A stretch of DNA of 29,739 nt, taken from positions 1-29,739 of the forward strand of contig JABIZW010000268.1 of assembly GCA_018666295.1 (NCBI GenBank), in the 5' to 3' direction. Below the pieces are notes generated by a model that saw only the letters and a list, made by a program, of their open reading frames with translations, ran no database searches and had not been told where the DNA came from. A program made the translations under genes and the position numbers. Below are positions 1 through 8,387 of this stretch, piece after piece (the first letter of the stretch is position 1; each line of letters opens with the position of its first letter). Source of the stretch: Halieaceae bacterium (GTDB lineage Bacteria > Pseudomonadota > Gammaproteobacteria > Pseudomonadales > Halieaceae).

Positions 1-698
1 TCGAACACCGCCTCAAAAAGCGGCGGCCTGAGCACACTCAATCGATCCAGTGTTGAAAAAATAGATGCATAGGGACCCTTTAATTGCTCGTTAACGTAGG
101 TTCGCCACACACCCAAATTATCATTAACAAATTCAAACCGGCCCGCGGGAACCGCAAGCGACAAAGCCGTTTGTGCGGGGATCCCAACGCACCATCCCTC
201 GAGAAGCACCACTGTGGGCGTCGCACTGATCTGGATTTTTCGCACTTTTTTGGTGCGGTCATCCTTGAGTTTATCGAAGACAGGAACTACCACTTCCTTT
301 GAATCGGGATCACTCACCGCAGCTAAAACCTCCGCCAATCGCAGGTGTTCATGCGTCCCCGGCACCCCGCGAATCGCCAATAGCGGATGCACGGCGGACG
401 CCAGTTTAAGCCGCCGCGCTCGAGTTAAGTAAAAGTCGTCAATTGAAATAATGTGACAGTCAACATCGAGAAATCGGGGCATAATTTGGCTTAGATAAGC
501 GCTCAGCGTCGACTTCCCGGACCCCTGTGATCCGTTAATACCTACGATAATGGGTCGCGGACTCGCGGCTGCCAGTTTGGCTAAGCGATGTGCATAGGCG
601 TCGAAGTAGCCTTCGACATTTCGCCTGAAAATGTCATTTAACCGATGAGTCTCGATGAAATCTTCGAGAAGCTGGCGACTTGAAGCCTCATTGCTCAA
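1..698 (-). CDS. D-glycerate 3-kinase-type P-loop kinase (N-terminal part, cut by window edge)
   Basis: The minus strand is open from 698 to the window edge, giving about 232 residues of a P-loop kinase. Visible motifs are a Walker A loop GSQGSGKS at residues 56-63, then IDDFYLTR, then RGVPGTHEH, then PVFDKLKDDR, then LLEGWCVG and NEQLKGPY. This order is that of the bacterial glycerate kinase/uridine kinase-like group (COG4240), which makes 3-phosphoglycerate from D-glycerate and ATP in the cytoplasm. The C-terminus is missing because the gene runs off the window. No ATG fits the N-terminus. I chose TTG at 698, which has CAGGGA about 7 bases upstream. A second in-frame TTG at 743 is possible, and a stop lies just before it. 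The gene is divergent from the amidohydrolase at 858. The family is fairly certain; the exact substrate is inferred. Confidence 0.8.
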   Translation of the reverse strand, partial: MSNEASSRQLLEDFIETHRLNDIFRRNVEGYFDAYAHRLAKLAAASPRPIIVGINGSQGSGKSTLSAYLSQIMPRFLDVDCHIISIDDFYLTRARRLKLASAVHPLLAIRGVPGTHEHLRLAEVLAAVSDPDSKEVVVPVFDKLKDDRTKKVRKIQISATPTVVLLEGWCVGIPAQTALSLAVPAGRFEFVNDNLGVWRTYVNEQLKGPYASIFSTLDRLSVLRPPLFEAVF

Positions 699-857
699 TG
701 GGTATCCCTGGGTATTTGTAAGACCGTAAAGCTCTGGTTGCAAAGAGTGTGCCTATTTCTGATGTCTGTAGAAATGATTTGCGCAAGACGACTAAAAGAC
801 GGCTCACTAAACCGGTCGACTCCAGTGATAAGGTAGTCGCCTGAAAGAGGAACCCAC

Positions 858-1862
858 ATGTTTAACAACACCCCTTGGCTACAACAAGTTCAGGAATCGG
901 TTGTCGATCCAGATCGTGAGATTGTCGACCCTCATCATCATCTTTGGCCTGAGCCCTCGATGGGCTACAACCTTGATGAACTCCTGGAGGATACCCGCGA
1001 CGGTCACAGAGTGACCCAGACCGTGTTCATGGAGTGCGGCGCCGCTTATTGGAAGAAGGGTCCGGAACACCTCCGCTGTGTTGGCGAGACCGCGTTCATA
1101 CGAGCGGCAGCCGATAACGCCACCCATAGGCACGCCCCAACTCAGATTGCCGGAATTGTTGCGCACGCGAATCTTCGCGAGAGTCGTTTGAGTGAAGTGC
1201 TCGATGCTCACGAAGAGACCGCCGGAGATTTGTTCAAGGGTATTCGACACGCAGGTGCCTCTGCGGGTGATATTCAAGGGCTGGTGATACCGGGTAGCGC
1301 GGACCGAGGACTCATGGATGATGAAGACTTCAGACAAGGTGTAAGAGCGCTAGGGCAGCGCGGCTTAACATACGATACGTGGCTGTACCATTTCCAAATC
1401 CATGACTTTTTCAAGCTCGCCCAAGCCGTTCCGGAAACGACGATGATACTTGATCATTTTGGGACGCCTTTGGGTGTCGGCGACTTTGCCAATCAAAAGG
1501 AGACCATCTTCGCGCAATGGCAGGAGGACATCGCCCGCGTCGCTGAATGCAAAAATGTATTCGCAAAACTCGGCGGGCTCGCCATGCCCGATAATGGTTT
1601 TGGATGGTACGGACGCGACTTACCCCCCTCCTCCGATGAGTTTCTTGAAGCACAAAAACCTTACTACGATCATGCGATTGCCTGCTTCGGACCCGAGCGT
1701 TGCATGTTTGAAAGTAATTTTCCGGTCGATCGACTGTCGATCGGCTACCGCGTGCTATGGAATGGGCTTAAAAAGATCGCAAGGGGTTTTTCTGAAACGG
1801 AAAAAGACCTCATGTTTTCGGGCGTAGCTCGGAAGGTTTACCGGCTAAGCCCACCGGCATGA
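858..1862 (+). CDS. Amidohydrolase family 2 (TIM-barrel metal-dependent hydrolase)
   Basis: This is a 334-residue cytoplasmic protein of the amidohydrolase-related family (PF04909, COG3618 type). Members hydrolyse lactones or carry out related metal-dependent hydrolysis or decarboxylation. Seen in order: DPHHHLW near residue 24 as the first metal motif, IRHAGA around residue 130, a TYDTW stretch around 175, ILDHFGTPL around 195-205, KLGGLAMP, and FESNFPVDR near residue 290, where the Asp is the usual last catalytic/metal residue. The ATG has GAGGA about 8 bases upstream. The stop overlaps the ATG of the next gene (ATGA), so the two are probably translationally coupled. The substrate cannot be told from sequence. 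The neighbouring oxygenase, dehydrogenases and CoA ligase make a catabolic role likely, possibly lactone opening. Confidence 0.88.
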   Translation: MFNNTPWLQQVQESVVDPDREIVDPHHHLWPEPSMGYNLDELLEDTRDGHRVTQTVFMECGAAYWKKGPEHLRCVGETAFIRAAADNATHRHAPTQIAGIVAHANLRESRLSEVLDAHEETAGDLFKGIRHAGASAGDIQGLVIPGSADRGLMDDEDFRQGVRALGQRGLTYDTWLYHFQIHDFFKLAQAVPETTMILDHFGTPLGVGDFANQKETIFAQWQEDIARVAECKNVFAKLGGLAMPDNGFGWYGRDLPPSSDEFLEAQKPYYDHAIACFGPERCMFESNFPVDRLSIGYRVLWNGLKKIARGFSETEKDLMFSGVARKVYRLSPPA

Positions 1863-2722
1863 GGGCATTGCTCAGGCAACTGTGGCCTGTCCTTTTCATC
1901 GCTTGGCCAGAAGTCAGTGTGGCGGGCGTGCAGCAAATTCAGATTAATGCAGCTGATCGTCCCTATGCCTTTGACCAAGGTGACGGCCTGTATCGCGTTA
2001 AATTTAACTACACTGGCAAACACTGGACACACGCCGACGTGGCCGCAATTGTGATCAATACCGACAAACCCATTGCGGTCTTGCCGATGCAATATACCGA
2101 GCCGAGTGCGATGCAACCGGGGGCGCAGGTTCATGGTAAACACATTGGTAAAGACTGGAACACCATTACGCAAAAAGCGATGGCGCAGCGCCTAAACGCG
2201 CGTGGGTTCTTTGTTTTAACACCAACGATTACGCAATACTCAGAGGACCTAGCAGGCTTCCAAGCGTTGGAGCATTTTATAGCGGGTGTTCACAAGGGCA
2301 ACGATAACGTTCAAACACTCTTGCTTACGGCTGACACAGACACACCCAACGCACAAAATCCAATACCTGGCGCTCAAATGCTAGTGACGGGCATCCATAA
2401 GCGAAATGAAGCCTGGGAGCGACTGTTGCAAACGTCCATGAGCGACTTTTATGCCTCTGTGAAGCTCAACAATCTGGGCGCGCGAGTCAGAGGCGGCCTG
2501 TCGGATGAAGAGGGTTCATCCGCGGCATGGCATCCGCTGATCGAACGTGCTGCCGAATATGGCTCGGAGGTCGCTATAATCGAAGTTGCACGCGCCGTCG
2601 ACATAGTGGCTAGAGCCGGCAGTATCGAACAAGGTGAGGATTGGGCGGCCCCTTTATTCGATGCGCTCGCCGAGGCAATGCTTGCCTGGACGGAGCAGCC
2701 TCCAACCACGCCACACCGATAA
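1859..2722 (+). CDS. Exported protein of unknown function, translationally coupled to amidohydrolase
   Basis: The protein has 287 residues and I do not recognise a family with confidence. Residues 1-22 look like a signal peptide: Arg residues, a hydrophobic stretch LLRQLWPVLFIAW, then a cleavage-like VSVA before GVQQ. There is no lipobox Cys, so it is probably periplasmic or secreted. The middle has a GKDWNTITQKAMAQRLNARG segment followed by FFVLTPTITQ, and the C-terminal third has RVRGGLSD and EVAIIEV. This order loosely resembles the helix-strand pattern of Amidase_3 cell-wall amidases, but the zinc-binding His residues of that family are not seen. That reading is speculative. Its ATG overlaps the stop of the amidohydrolase gene, which points to co-expression. 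It ends 19 bases before the convergent oxygenase gene. Confidence 0.7.
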   Translation: MRALLRQLWPVLFIAWPEVSVAGVQQIQINAADRPYAFDQGDGLYRVKFNYTGKHWTHADVAAIVINTDKPIAVLPMQYTEPSAMQPGAQVHGKHIGKDWNTITQKAMAQRLNARGFFVLTPTITQYSEDLAGFQALEHFIAGVHKGNDNVQTLLLTADTDTPNAQNPIPGAQMLVTGIHKRNEAWERLLQTSMSDFYASVKLNNLGARVRGGLSDEEGSSAAWHPLIERAAEYGSEVAIIEVARAVDIVARAGSIEQGEDWAAPLFDALAEAMLAWTEQPPTTPHR

Positions 2723-2741
2723 GGCCGTCACACAGTGTCAA

Positions 2742-3941
2742 TCACTTACTGGTCGGGCGCGCTTTAAACCGTTTGCCGCGTTGAGCTGCCAGCGCAAACG
2801 CAGCTTGCGTTTCCGCCTCGACCTCCAGATGTTGCTGCTCCTTTAGCGCCTCAAACTCGTCCACCCACCAGCGACGGGTCACTTGTGGGAACGTCCCCAT
2901 TCGATTCACGCAGGCGTTTGCGCCTCGGTCGCGTCCCGCTTCGTAACCGGCAGCACCGGTTTTATCAGCCGCTGATCGCCCAAAAGGTACTAAATCACCC
3001 TCCATTTTGGGCAACAAAAAATAAGGCATGGAGACACGTGTTTCACCCTCTGGAATCAACAAGGTATTAACTCGGTGCAATGTCGCAGAGTAACGCCCCT
3101 CACTGAGGTGCATGAGCGTGCCACCGGTGTTCACAATAACCGACCCCTCAATGACAGGCACATCGTACTCTCCCGACGATGTTCGACAGGTAACGGGCGC
3201 ATTCACCCAATCACCCTCTCCCGCCACGACCTGCAGGCCCGGACGATCGTTAATCAACAGCGCGATAAAAGGAGGGCCGTCAATGTGCGCACCCACGTTA
3301 TCCGCGTCGAATCGCGCATACGAGTCGCGAACCTCTTTTTTTGCCTCATCAGAGAAGACCTCAAGGCTGTAGTTATGATTGAGGCTCGCCGCGAGATACG
3401 GCTCTTCAAGATCAAAATAACGCCGAAACTCGGCCGGGTCCTCACCCAGAGACTCAACAATGAGTTCACCCAGTTGATGTGTGAGCTGGTGATAAATCTG
3501 GTTTAGATCGTTAATGAGTGGTCGAAAGCCGGGCATCGAGTCTTGCTTAGGCCACGTATTGGGCCCGACAAACAAACGTTTATGAATCGGCTGAGAAGCG
3601 TCATCGTGCGCACAGATCGGGTCTTGCTCAAAGCCGTACTGGAAATTCTCAATGACTTGTCCGTGGCCACGATCGGCCGGCGTTGGCAGGGTGTAGCCTC
3701 GGAAGTACGGTGTGTTCGATATGTGTGCGGTTTTCTTAATATCCATGGGCGCATCAAAAAACTGACGAACCTCTCGAAACGCCTTCTGCTGAAAGGCGTC
3801 GTCCAGCCCTGGTGCATTTTTGAGTACCAAAAATCCGCATTCCAAAAGCGCGTACCGCAGGTCTTTCATGAACTTATCGCGATCAGCATTAAGGTCGAGC
3901 CAATCGACCGTTGGAATTTCGTTTACTGTCTTCGAATTCAT
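2742..3941 (-). CDS. 2-oxoglutarate/Fe(II)-dependent dioxygenase (isopenicillin N synthase-like)
   Basis: The protein has 399 residues from the chosen ATG at 3941. The frame stays open upstream to 4046, but that would overlap the DUF1254 gene, and the family N-terminus (EIPTVDWLDL) starts close to 3941. An N-terminal DIOX_N-like region runs to about residue 100. The double-stranded beta-helix core carries H219-x-D221, then H289 in TLHRVN, then R302-x-S304. That is the iron-binding facial triad plus the 2-oxoglutarate-binding RxS motif. Such enzymes hydroxylate, desaturate or cyclise small molecules in the cytoplasm, using O2 and 2-oxoglutarate. A C-terminal extension of about 80 residues, rich in Glu, Ala and Lys, follows the core. 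It is the last gene of a minus-strand set with the DUF1254 protein (71-base gap) and an amidohydrolase. The substrate is unknown. Confidence 0.9.
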   Translation of the reverse strand: MNSKTVNEIPTVDWLDLNADRDKFMKDLRYALLECGFLVLKNAPGLDDAFQQKAFREVRQFFDAPMDIKKTAHISNTPYFRGYTLPTPADRGHGQVIENFQYGFEQDPICAHDDASQPIHKRLFVGPNTWPKQDSMPGFRPLINDLNQIYHQLTHQLGELIVESLGEDPAEFRRYFDLEEPYLAASLNHNYSLEVFSDEAKKEVRDSYARFDADNVGAHIDGPPFIALLINDRPGLQVVAGEGDWVNAPVTCRTSSGEYDVPVIEGSVIVNTGGTLMHLSEGRYSATLHRVNTLLIPEGETRVSMPYFLLPKMEGDLVPFGRSAADKTGAAGYEAGRDRGANACVNRMGTFPQVTRRWWVDEFEALKEQQHLEVEAETQAAFALAAQRGKRFKARPTSK

Positions 3942-4012
3942 AGGGGCGCCTGCTTTTTTGTTATCTGAGTCGCATTCGATCCAATTACGGAGCTTAAACC
4001 TAAATAGCGCGC

Positions 4013-5245
4013 TTAACGAGTCAGCGCGGGCGGAAACCAATGACAATCGAGGACCGAGGAATGCCCTTCATAAACCCGCATCCCGAGCATGTAGGGCCCA
4101 TCGGGTACCGGCAGCCAATTTCCCGCCCGTTGAGGTCGTTGCGCCGACAAAATTACCGTCAAACCACCGTCATCGTCATGGTATAAGTCGGGCGTTCGAT
4201 CACCAATGGAGTAACGATTAATCTCGTTTTCAACGAGGTAGAGATCCATGTCATAGGCCGTCAGTGACCAGAACGCATCGCAAGGCGGTAAGTTATCGGC
4301 ATCAAACTTCATGCACAGCTCGTGCTTGCCACTCAATGCGCCTCGTTGGGAGTCCGATAACGCCATATATGATCTGTTTTCGACCGCATAATGCCCCCCA
4401 AGCCCGAATTTGGCGCCCACCGCCCGCTTCAAAATATCATCACCGGGACCGCCCGCAGCCCTGCCTGTACTCCAGCCATTTTTAAAGACCGTGTCGGTGG
4501 TTCTACCCGACTTAATCAACGCCTCTGCTTCTTGAATACCTGCCTCTAACTCGGCGTCCGTTAAACCCGAAGGGTCATCCAATATAGCTTTAGCGGCGGG
4601 TGACAATGCAGGGTGCCACGGCGCCGGGGGCGAGTGCGCAACGTAGCCACTCAGTTCCGTAAAAAATGGCGCACCCGACTCGGCGATTTTTGCAGCGCGG
4701 CCCGCTGACTCCATCCTGATATGTGGGTGATCTAGGGCAGGTCGAACACAAAATTGACGCTGTAGCACTCTCGCTTGAGCCAGGTCATCTAGAGACTCGA
4801 CCAGGACTCTAATAATGATCCAGGCAGTCCGTGTGCCCAGCCGAATTGTGGTTTCACCATCGTCCAGTGGTTCGGCTTTTGGGTCAAAAGTTACGCGAGC
4901 AGACACCCCTGACACGCCATGGTGGCGACGTGATACATAGGCCACATGGGTGTACGCATCGACCACCATGAGATTCCAGTACCGATTGGGCTTATCCATG
5001 GGCGGGACATCGATCACCACATCACCGTGCGATAGGTCGTACCACCCCGACGAGTACAACGTGTCGTTGTTAATAGCGACGATGGCTTTATCGCTCGGTG
5101 TCGACAGAGACTCAATGTGACGTAAGGTCCCGGTGTCATGGTGAGACGACAGCATGAGCCGAGTGCGGTGCACTGACACGGTGGGAAACCCCCACAAATA
5201 GAGCTCTGCAGCGGGCGAGACTGACTTTCCCGGCCACTCACTCAT
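4013..5245 (-). CDS. DUF1254/DUF1214 domain protein
   Basis: The protein has 410 residues and a two-part architecture. The N-terminal DUF1254 part includes LYLWGFPTVSVHRTR near residue 16, NNDTLYSSGWYDL near 60-70, and NRYWNLMVVDAYTHV near 90. The C-terminal DUF1214 part, from about residue 310, includes FWSLTAYDMDLYLVENEINR and ends with MRVYEG. Proteins with both domains are often exported. This one shows no signal peptide, so it appears cytoplasmic. The biochemical function of the family is not well established. It sits between an amidohydrolase (57-base gap) and a 2OG oxygenase (71-base gap) on the same strand, so the three probably share a transcript. The family call is firm; any catabolic role is inferred from neighbours. 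Confidence 0.85.
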   Translation of the reverse strand: MSEWPGKSVSPAAELYLWGFPTVSVHRTRLMLSSHHDTGTLRHIESLSTPSDKAIVAINNDTLYSSGWYDLSHGDVVIDVPPMDKPNRYWNLMVVDAYTHVAYVSRRHHGVSGVSARVTFDPKAEPLDDGETTIRLGTRTAWIIIRVLVESLDDLAQARVLQRQFCVRPALDHPHIRMESAGRAAKIAESGAPFFTELSGYVAHSPPAPWHPALSPAAKAILDDPSGLTDAELEAGIQEAEALIKSGRTTDTVFKNGWSTGRAAGGPGDDILKRAVGAKFGLGGHYAVENRSYMALSDSQRGALSGKHELCMKFDADNLPPCDAFWSLTAYDMDLYLVENEINRYSIGDRTPDLYHDDDGGLTVILSAQRPQRAGNWLPVPDGPYMLGMRVYEGHSSVLDCHWFPPALTR

Positions 5246-5302
5246 AGGACGTCTCTGCCGCCATAAACACTTCCATCACCCCATCGACTCACAACCTAAG
5301 AT

Positions 5303-6475
5303 CTAAGCCCTAAGACCGAGGTAATCCTCAAAATTCCATCGATAAAACCGATCGAGCTCATCTTTAGTCGGCTCAACTGCATCCAGACTGCGCTCAAAAT
5401 CACCATAGGGATCACTGCCACCCTCAGGGTGAGGGTAGTCGGTGTTGAACATCAAAATATCCTTACCCACATTCCGAAGAATCCATCCGGTGTTTTCAGT
5501 ATGCAAAGGCGCCACACGAATTTGCCGCTGAAAATACTCCGAGGGTTTCATCGATAGCTTTTTCAGTCCTTGATCAAACTTTCCGAGCAGCGAGACACCC
5601 ATATCCAAGTTCATCAACGTAGCGGGGACCCAGTTGGCCCCCAACTCGATGATGCCGATTTTTAGATTAGGGAAACGCTCCAACACACCGTCATAGATCA
5701 TGCAGGTAATCCAGCGCTCAATGCTGTGGTGAATCACTGGGAGATCTTTGGGTTTTGTGGTTTCGATGTTACCAAGATTGCCTTCAAGTACACGTTCCAC
5801 TCCGGTGTTCATGTACACCGACGGCATATTTTGGCCACTGCCGATATGGAGTGTGACCGGCACTCCCGCCGCTTGCATCATCGACCACAAAGGATCGTAA
5901 GCAATGTGAGAAGGCGCGCGACCGTCCACCGCATCGCTGCCAATCCAAATAGCATTGATGCCCAGCTCAAGCGCATACTTGAGTGAGACTTGCGCCCGCT
6001 CCGGGTCCCGCAATGATATATAGCCCACTGACATGAGTCGCGGATCATCCGCACAGAAGTCTGCCATACCTCGGTTGAGTGCATCGCAGCCACCGTACAC
6101 CACCTCCAAATCCTTAGATCTCGAAAAACGAGCGGCACCCACTGACGGAAAAATAAGCTGTGAGCTGACACCCATAATATCCAGGGCAGCACCGCGCTCA
6201 ACCTTTTCAACCGCACCGAAAGCACTCCACATATTACGCTTGCCGGGGTGGGCAAAGATGTTGGACTTCAGTGCCTCGGTAAGCGCCGGATCATCGCCCG
6301 CAAGCCGCTTATCGGCCGCTGCCATCAACGGGTCTAAGGCCTTCATGTTGAGATCAAAAGCACCCGTGTCTAAATGAGTTTTGACATACTCGGTCGCATA
6401 GCTCTCTAACCAACCGCGACCTTCGATAATATGGCTGTCGGCGTCATGAATAACACGGCCTTGGCGATGTGACAT
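5303..6475 (-). CDS. Amidohydrolase family 2 (ACMSD-like)
   Basis: The protein has 390 residues and belongs to PF04909. It begins with HDADSHI at residues 10-16, the usual first-strand metal motif of this branch. Other landmarks are LHIGSG around H210, IIELGANWVP in the middle of the C-terminal half, and FNTDYPHPEGG with the probable catalytic Asp at 346. Relatives are metal-dependent decarboxylases or hydrolases of aromatic and cyclic carboxylates (ACMSD and gamma-resorcylate decarboxylase groups). Many unassigned members occur in catabolic clusters. A strong ribosome site AGGAGAAGGG precedes the ATG. It leads a minus-strand operon with the DUF1254 protein and the 2OG oxygenase, divergent from the transporter at 6773. 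It is only distantly similar to the amidohydrolase at 858, so it does not look like a recent duplicate. Confidence 0.88.
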   Translation of the reverse strand: MSHRQGRVIHDADSHIIEGRGWLESYATEYVKTHLDTGAFDLNMKALDPLMAAADKRLAGDDPALTEALKSNIFAHPGKRNMWSAFGAVEKVERGAALDIMGVSSQLIFPSVGAARFSRSKDLEVVYGGCDALNRGMADFCADDPRLMSVGYISLRDPERAQVSLKYALELGINAIWIGSDAVDGRAPSHIAYDPLWSMMQAAGVPVTLHIGSGQNMPSVYMNTGVERVLEGNLGNIETTKPKDLPVIHHSIERWITCMIYDGVLERFPNLKIGIIELGANWVPATLMNLDMGVSLLGKFDQGLKKLSMKPSEYFQRQIRVAPLHTENTGWILRNVGKDILMFNTDYPHPEGGSDPYGDFERSLDAVEPTKDELDRFYRWNFEDYLGLRA

Positions 6476-6772
6476 ACCCTTCTCCTAGTCTTATTTAATG
6501 ACTCTCTAACGCTCACTCAAACGGAGCCCACGGCACCTCAGCTCACCCTTTTCAAGCACGTCTCAAAACCGGCTCGCCTCGTATTTCTGTATTTACGTCC
6601 AAACTCTAAAGTGTCCAGTGCCGCTTAACGCTTCAGACAGACATGGCCCCAAGTTCGTGCAAAACTATTAAAGGCAGACTACAATTATTATTAAAGCTTA
6701 ACAATAATAACGAGGCAATATTTTTTCTTCGCCAATGCCGAAGACCCCATTGAGTAAAAGGATTCGCTAGCT
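6476..6772. promoter_or_regulatory. Divergent intergenic region with AT-rich dyad
   Basis: This 297-base region separates the amidohydrolase operon from the transporter and must hold both promoters. The transporter-proximal half is AT-rich. It contains a perfect 8-base inverted repeat, TTATTATT at 6685-6692 and AATAATAA at 6703-6710, around an AAGCTT core, about 60 bases before the transporter start. The spacing and symmetry would fit an operator for a dimeric regulator. No sigma-70 promoter stands out clearly. No coding sequence is supported here. Confidence 0.4.
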
Positions 6773-8263
6773 GTGATTGACAACACGCACGTCGGCTCAA
6801 CTCGTCTGAGCTTTGGTACAAAGTTCGCCTTTGGTTCCGGCGCAATGGCGGAAGCCGTCTACATGGGGCTTTTCAATACTTTTATCACCATTTTTTATAA
6901 TCAAGTCATAGGCTTATCAAACACCTTAATCGGTATCGCCGTCATGATTGCCCTGGTGGGTGATGCACTTACCGACCCTGTTGTCGGCATAATCTCGGAC
7001 AGGTGGCGTGGAAAATATGGTCGTAGACACCCGTTCATGTTTGTCGCGCCGGTGCCGCTTGCCCTGACGGTTTACTGTATTTTCAATCCCCCCCAAGGCT
7101 TCGTTGAAGGCAGTCACCAGCTCGGTCTGTTTATCTGGCTAGCCCTCACCACCATTTTAAGTCGAGCATTTCTAACGCTCTACCATGTCCCGCATCTTGC
7201 ACTGGGTGGCGAGTTATCCAAGGACCAGTTTCAACGATCACAACTGTTCAGTGCCAACACAATCATTGGTGCGGCTTCCGGCGCACTCGTGGCGATTTCC
7301 ACCTGGGGTTATTTCTTTGCCGGGGAGCGAGTACGCGCAACGGATGGGCAACTGGTACCCGGGCAACTCGACCCAGCCGCTTATGGACCAATGGTCATAT
7401 GCGCCTGCGCGGCCATCATCATCGCCATCTGGGGGTGTGCCCTACTGACACTCAAGCATGTCGAGCGATTGACCGAGGCACCGGCACCCACAGAGCGATT
7501 TACCGTCATTATGCTCTTTAGAGAAATCCTGAGCACCTTCAGAAACCGCAACTACCTTATCCTCATGGTCGGCTATTTTTTCTTCATGATCACGAGTGGA
7601 ATCTATGACACCTTAAACGTCTTCATAAACACCTATTTCTGGGAACTTGCTCCCGAAGACATCAAATACTTTGGTCTCGTAGCCGCACCCATGGTTATCG
7701 TTGGGGCGCTCGCCTCGCCAGTACTTCAGAAAAAATTCGATCGTAAGCCGGTCATTGTGACAGCGCTAATTTTCATGACGATCTTTACGCAATTAGCGAT
7801 TGACCTTCGACTTCTTGGGTTACTGCCAGTCAACCACGATGAGAATTTGCTACCCATTCTTATCACCAATGCTGGCGCATTCGCCTTAACGATTGGAATT
7901 GGCGGGGTGGCGATCATGGGCATGATTGGCGATCTTATTGATGAAAATGAACTTGCCACGGGGCTTCGCCAAGACGGTTTGTTTTTCTCCGCTCGCGCCT
8001 TCTTTGCCAAAGCCTCTTATTCTGTGGGACATCTATTTGCCGGCATCGCCTTGGATCTCTACGTCCGACTGCCTTTCGAGGCCGTGCCCGGCCAACTCGA
8101 CGAGGCAATACTCACGCGGATGGGCATCGTAGCAGGGCCCACCATGGCATTGTCCGCCGTCATCGCAGTTTTTGTATACAGCCGCTATAACCTCACCGCC
8201 GCGCGGCACCGCGAGATAGTCGCCGAATTAGACAAACGCAACAATGGACGGTCATTTGATTAA
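6773..8263 (+). CDS. GPH-family (MelB-like) MFS transporter
   Basis: The protein has 496 residues, with many hydrophobic segments consistent with about 12 membrane helices. The signature DALTDPVVGIISDRWRG at residues 64-80, followed by YGRRHPFM, is the loop after helix 2 of the glycoside-pentoside-hexuronide:cation symporter family. MelB is the best-known member. The GTG start at 6773 has AAAAGGA about 12 bases upstream. The mid-loop around residues 235-250 is hydrophilic, as expected between the two six-helix halves. Members import sugars and glycosides with H+ or Na+. Divergent members also occur beside clusters for aromatic or terpenoid compounds, and the neighbours here suggest that kind of cargo. 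It is transcribed alone and divergent from the amidohydrolase operon, so it is probably the uptake step of this region. The family is sure; the cargo is not. Confidence 0.9.
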   Translation: MIDNTHVGSTRLSFGTKFAFGSGAMAEAVYMGLFNTFITIFYNQVIGLSNTLIGIAVMIALVGDALTDPVVGIISDRWRGKYGRRHPFMFVAPVPLALTVYCIFNPPQGFVEGSHQLGLFIWLALTTILSRAFLTLYHVPHLALGGELSKDQFQRSQLFSANTIIGAASGALVAISTWGYFFAGERVRATDGQLVPGQLDPAAYGPMVICACAAIIIAIWGCALLTLKHVERLTEAPAPTERFTVIMLFREILSTFRNRNYLILMVGYFFFMITSGIYDTLNVFINTYFWELAPEDIKYFGLVAAPMVIVGALASPVLQKKFDRKPVIVTALIFMTIFTQLAIDLRLLGLLPVNHDENLLPILITNAGAFALTIGIGGVAIMGMIGDLIDENELATGLRQDGLFFSARAFFAKASYSVGHLFAGIALDLYVRLPFEAVPGQLDEAILTRMGIVAGPTMALSAVIAVFVYSRYNLTAARHREIVAELDKRNNGRSFD

Positions 8264-8289
8264 ATGAAACCAGAAATAGAGATCCAACC

Positions 8290-8309
8290 ATCCCGTGGCG
8301 ACACGGGAT
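8290..8309. terminator. Hairpin between convergent genes
   Basis: A perfect 8-base inverted repeat, ATCCCGTG / CACGGGAT with loop GCGA, lies between the convergent transporter and reductase genes, 26 bases past the transporter stop. There is no T-run on either side, so it is not a classic intrinsic terminator. It may stabilise a 3' end or assist termination. Confidence 0.4.
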
Positions 8310-8387
8310 TAGACGCCTTATCGATAATTCCCTAGCAGATTTCGCAACACAGGGAGTACACGGGTGGAGGGCGAAGATCCAGCCGCC

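Noticed and set aside
3942..4046. Upstream extension of the 2OG oxygenase
   Set aside because: It overlaps the DUF1254 gene by 34 bases, and the family N-terminus begins at the internal ATG 3941.
858..6475. The two amidohydrolases as a recent tandem duplication
   Set aside because: Their motifs and lengths differ (DPHHHLW versus HDADSHI) and they belong to different branches of the family.
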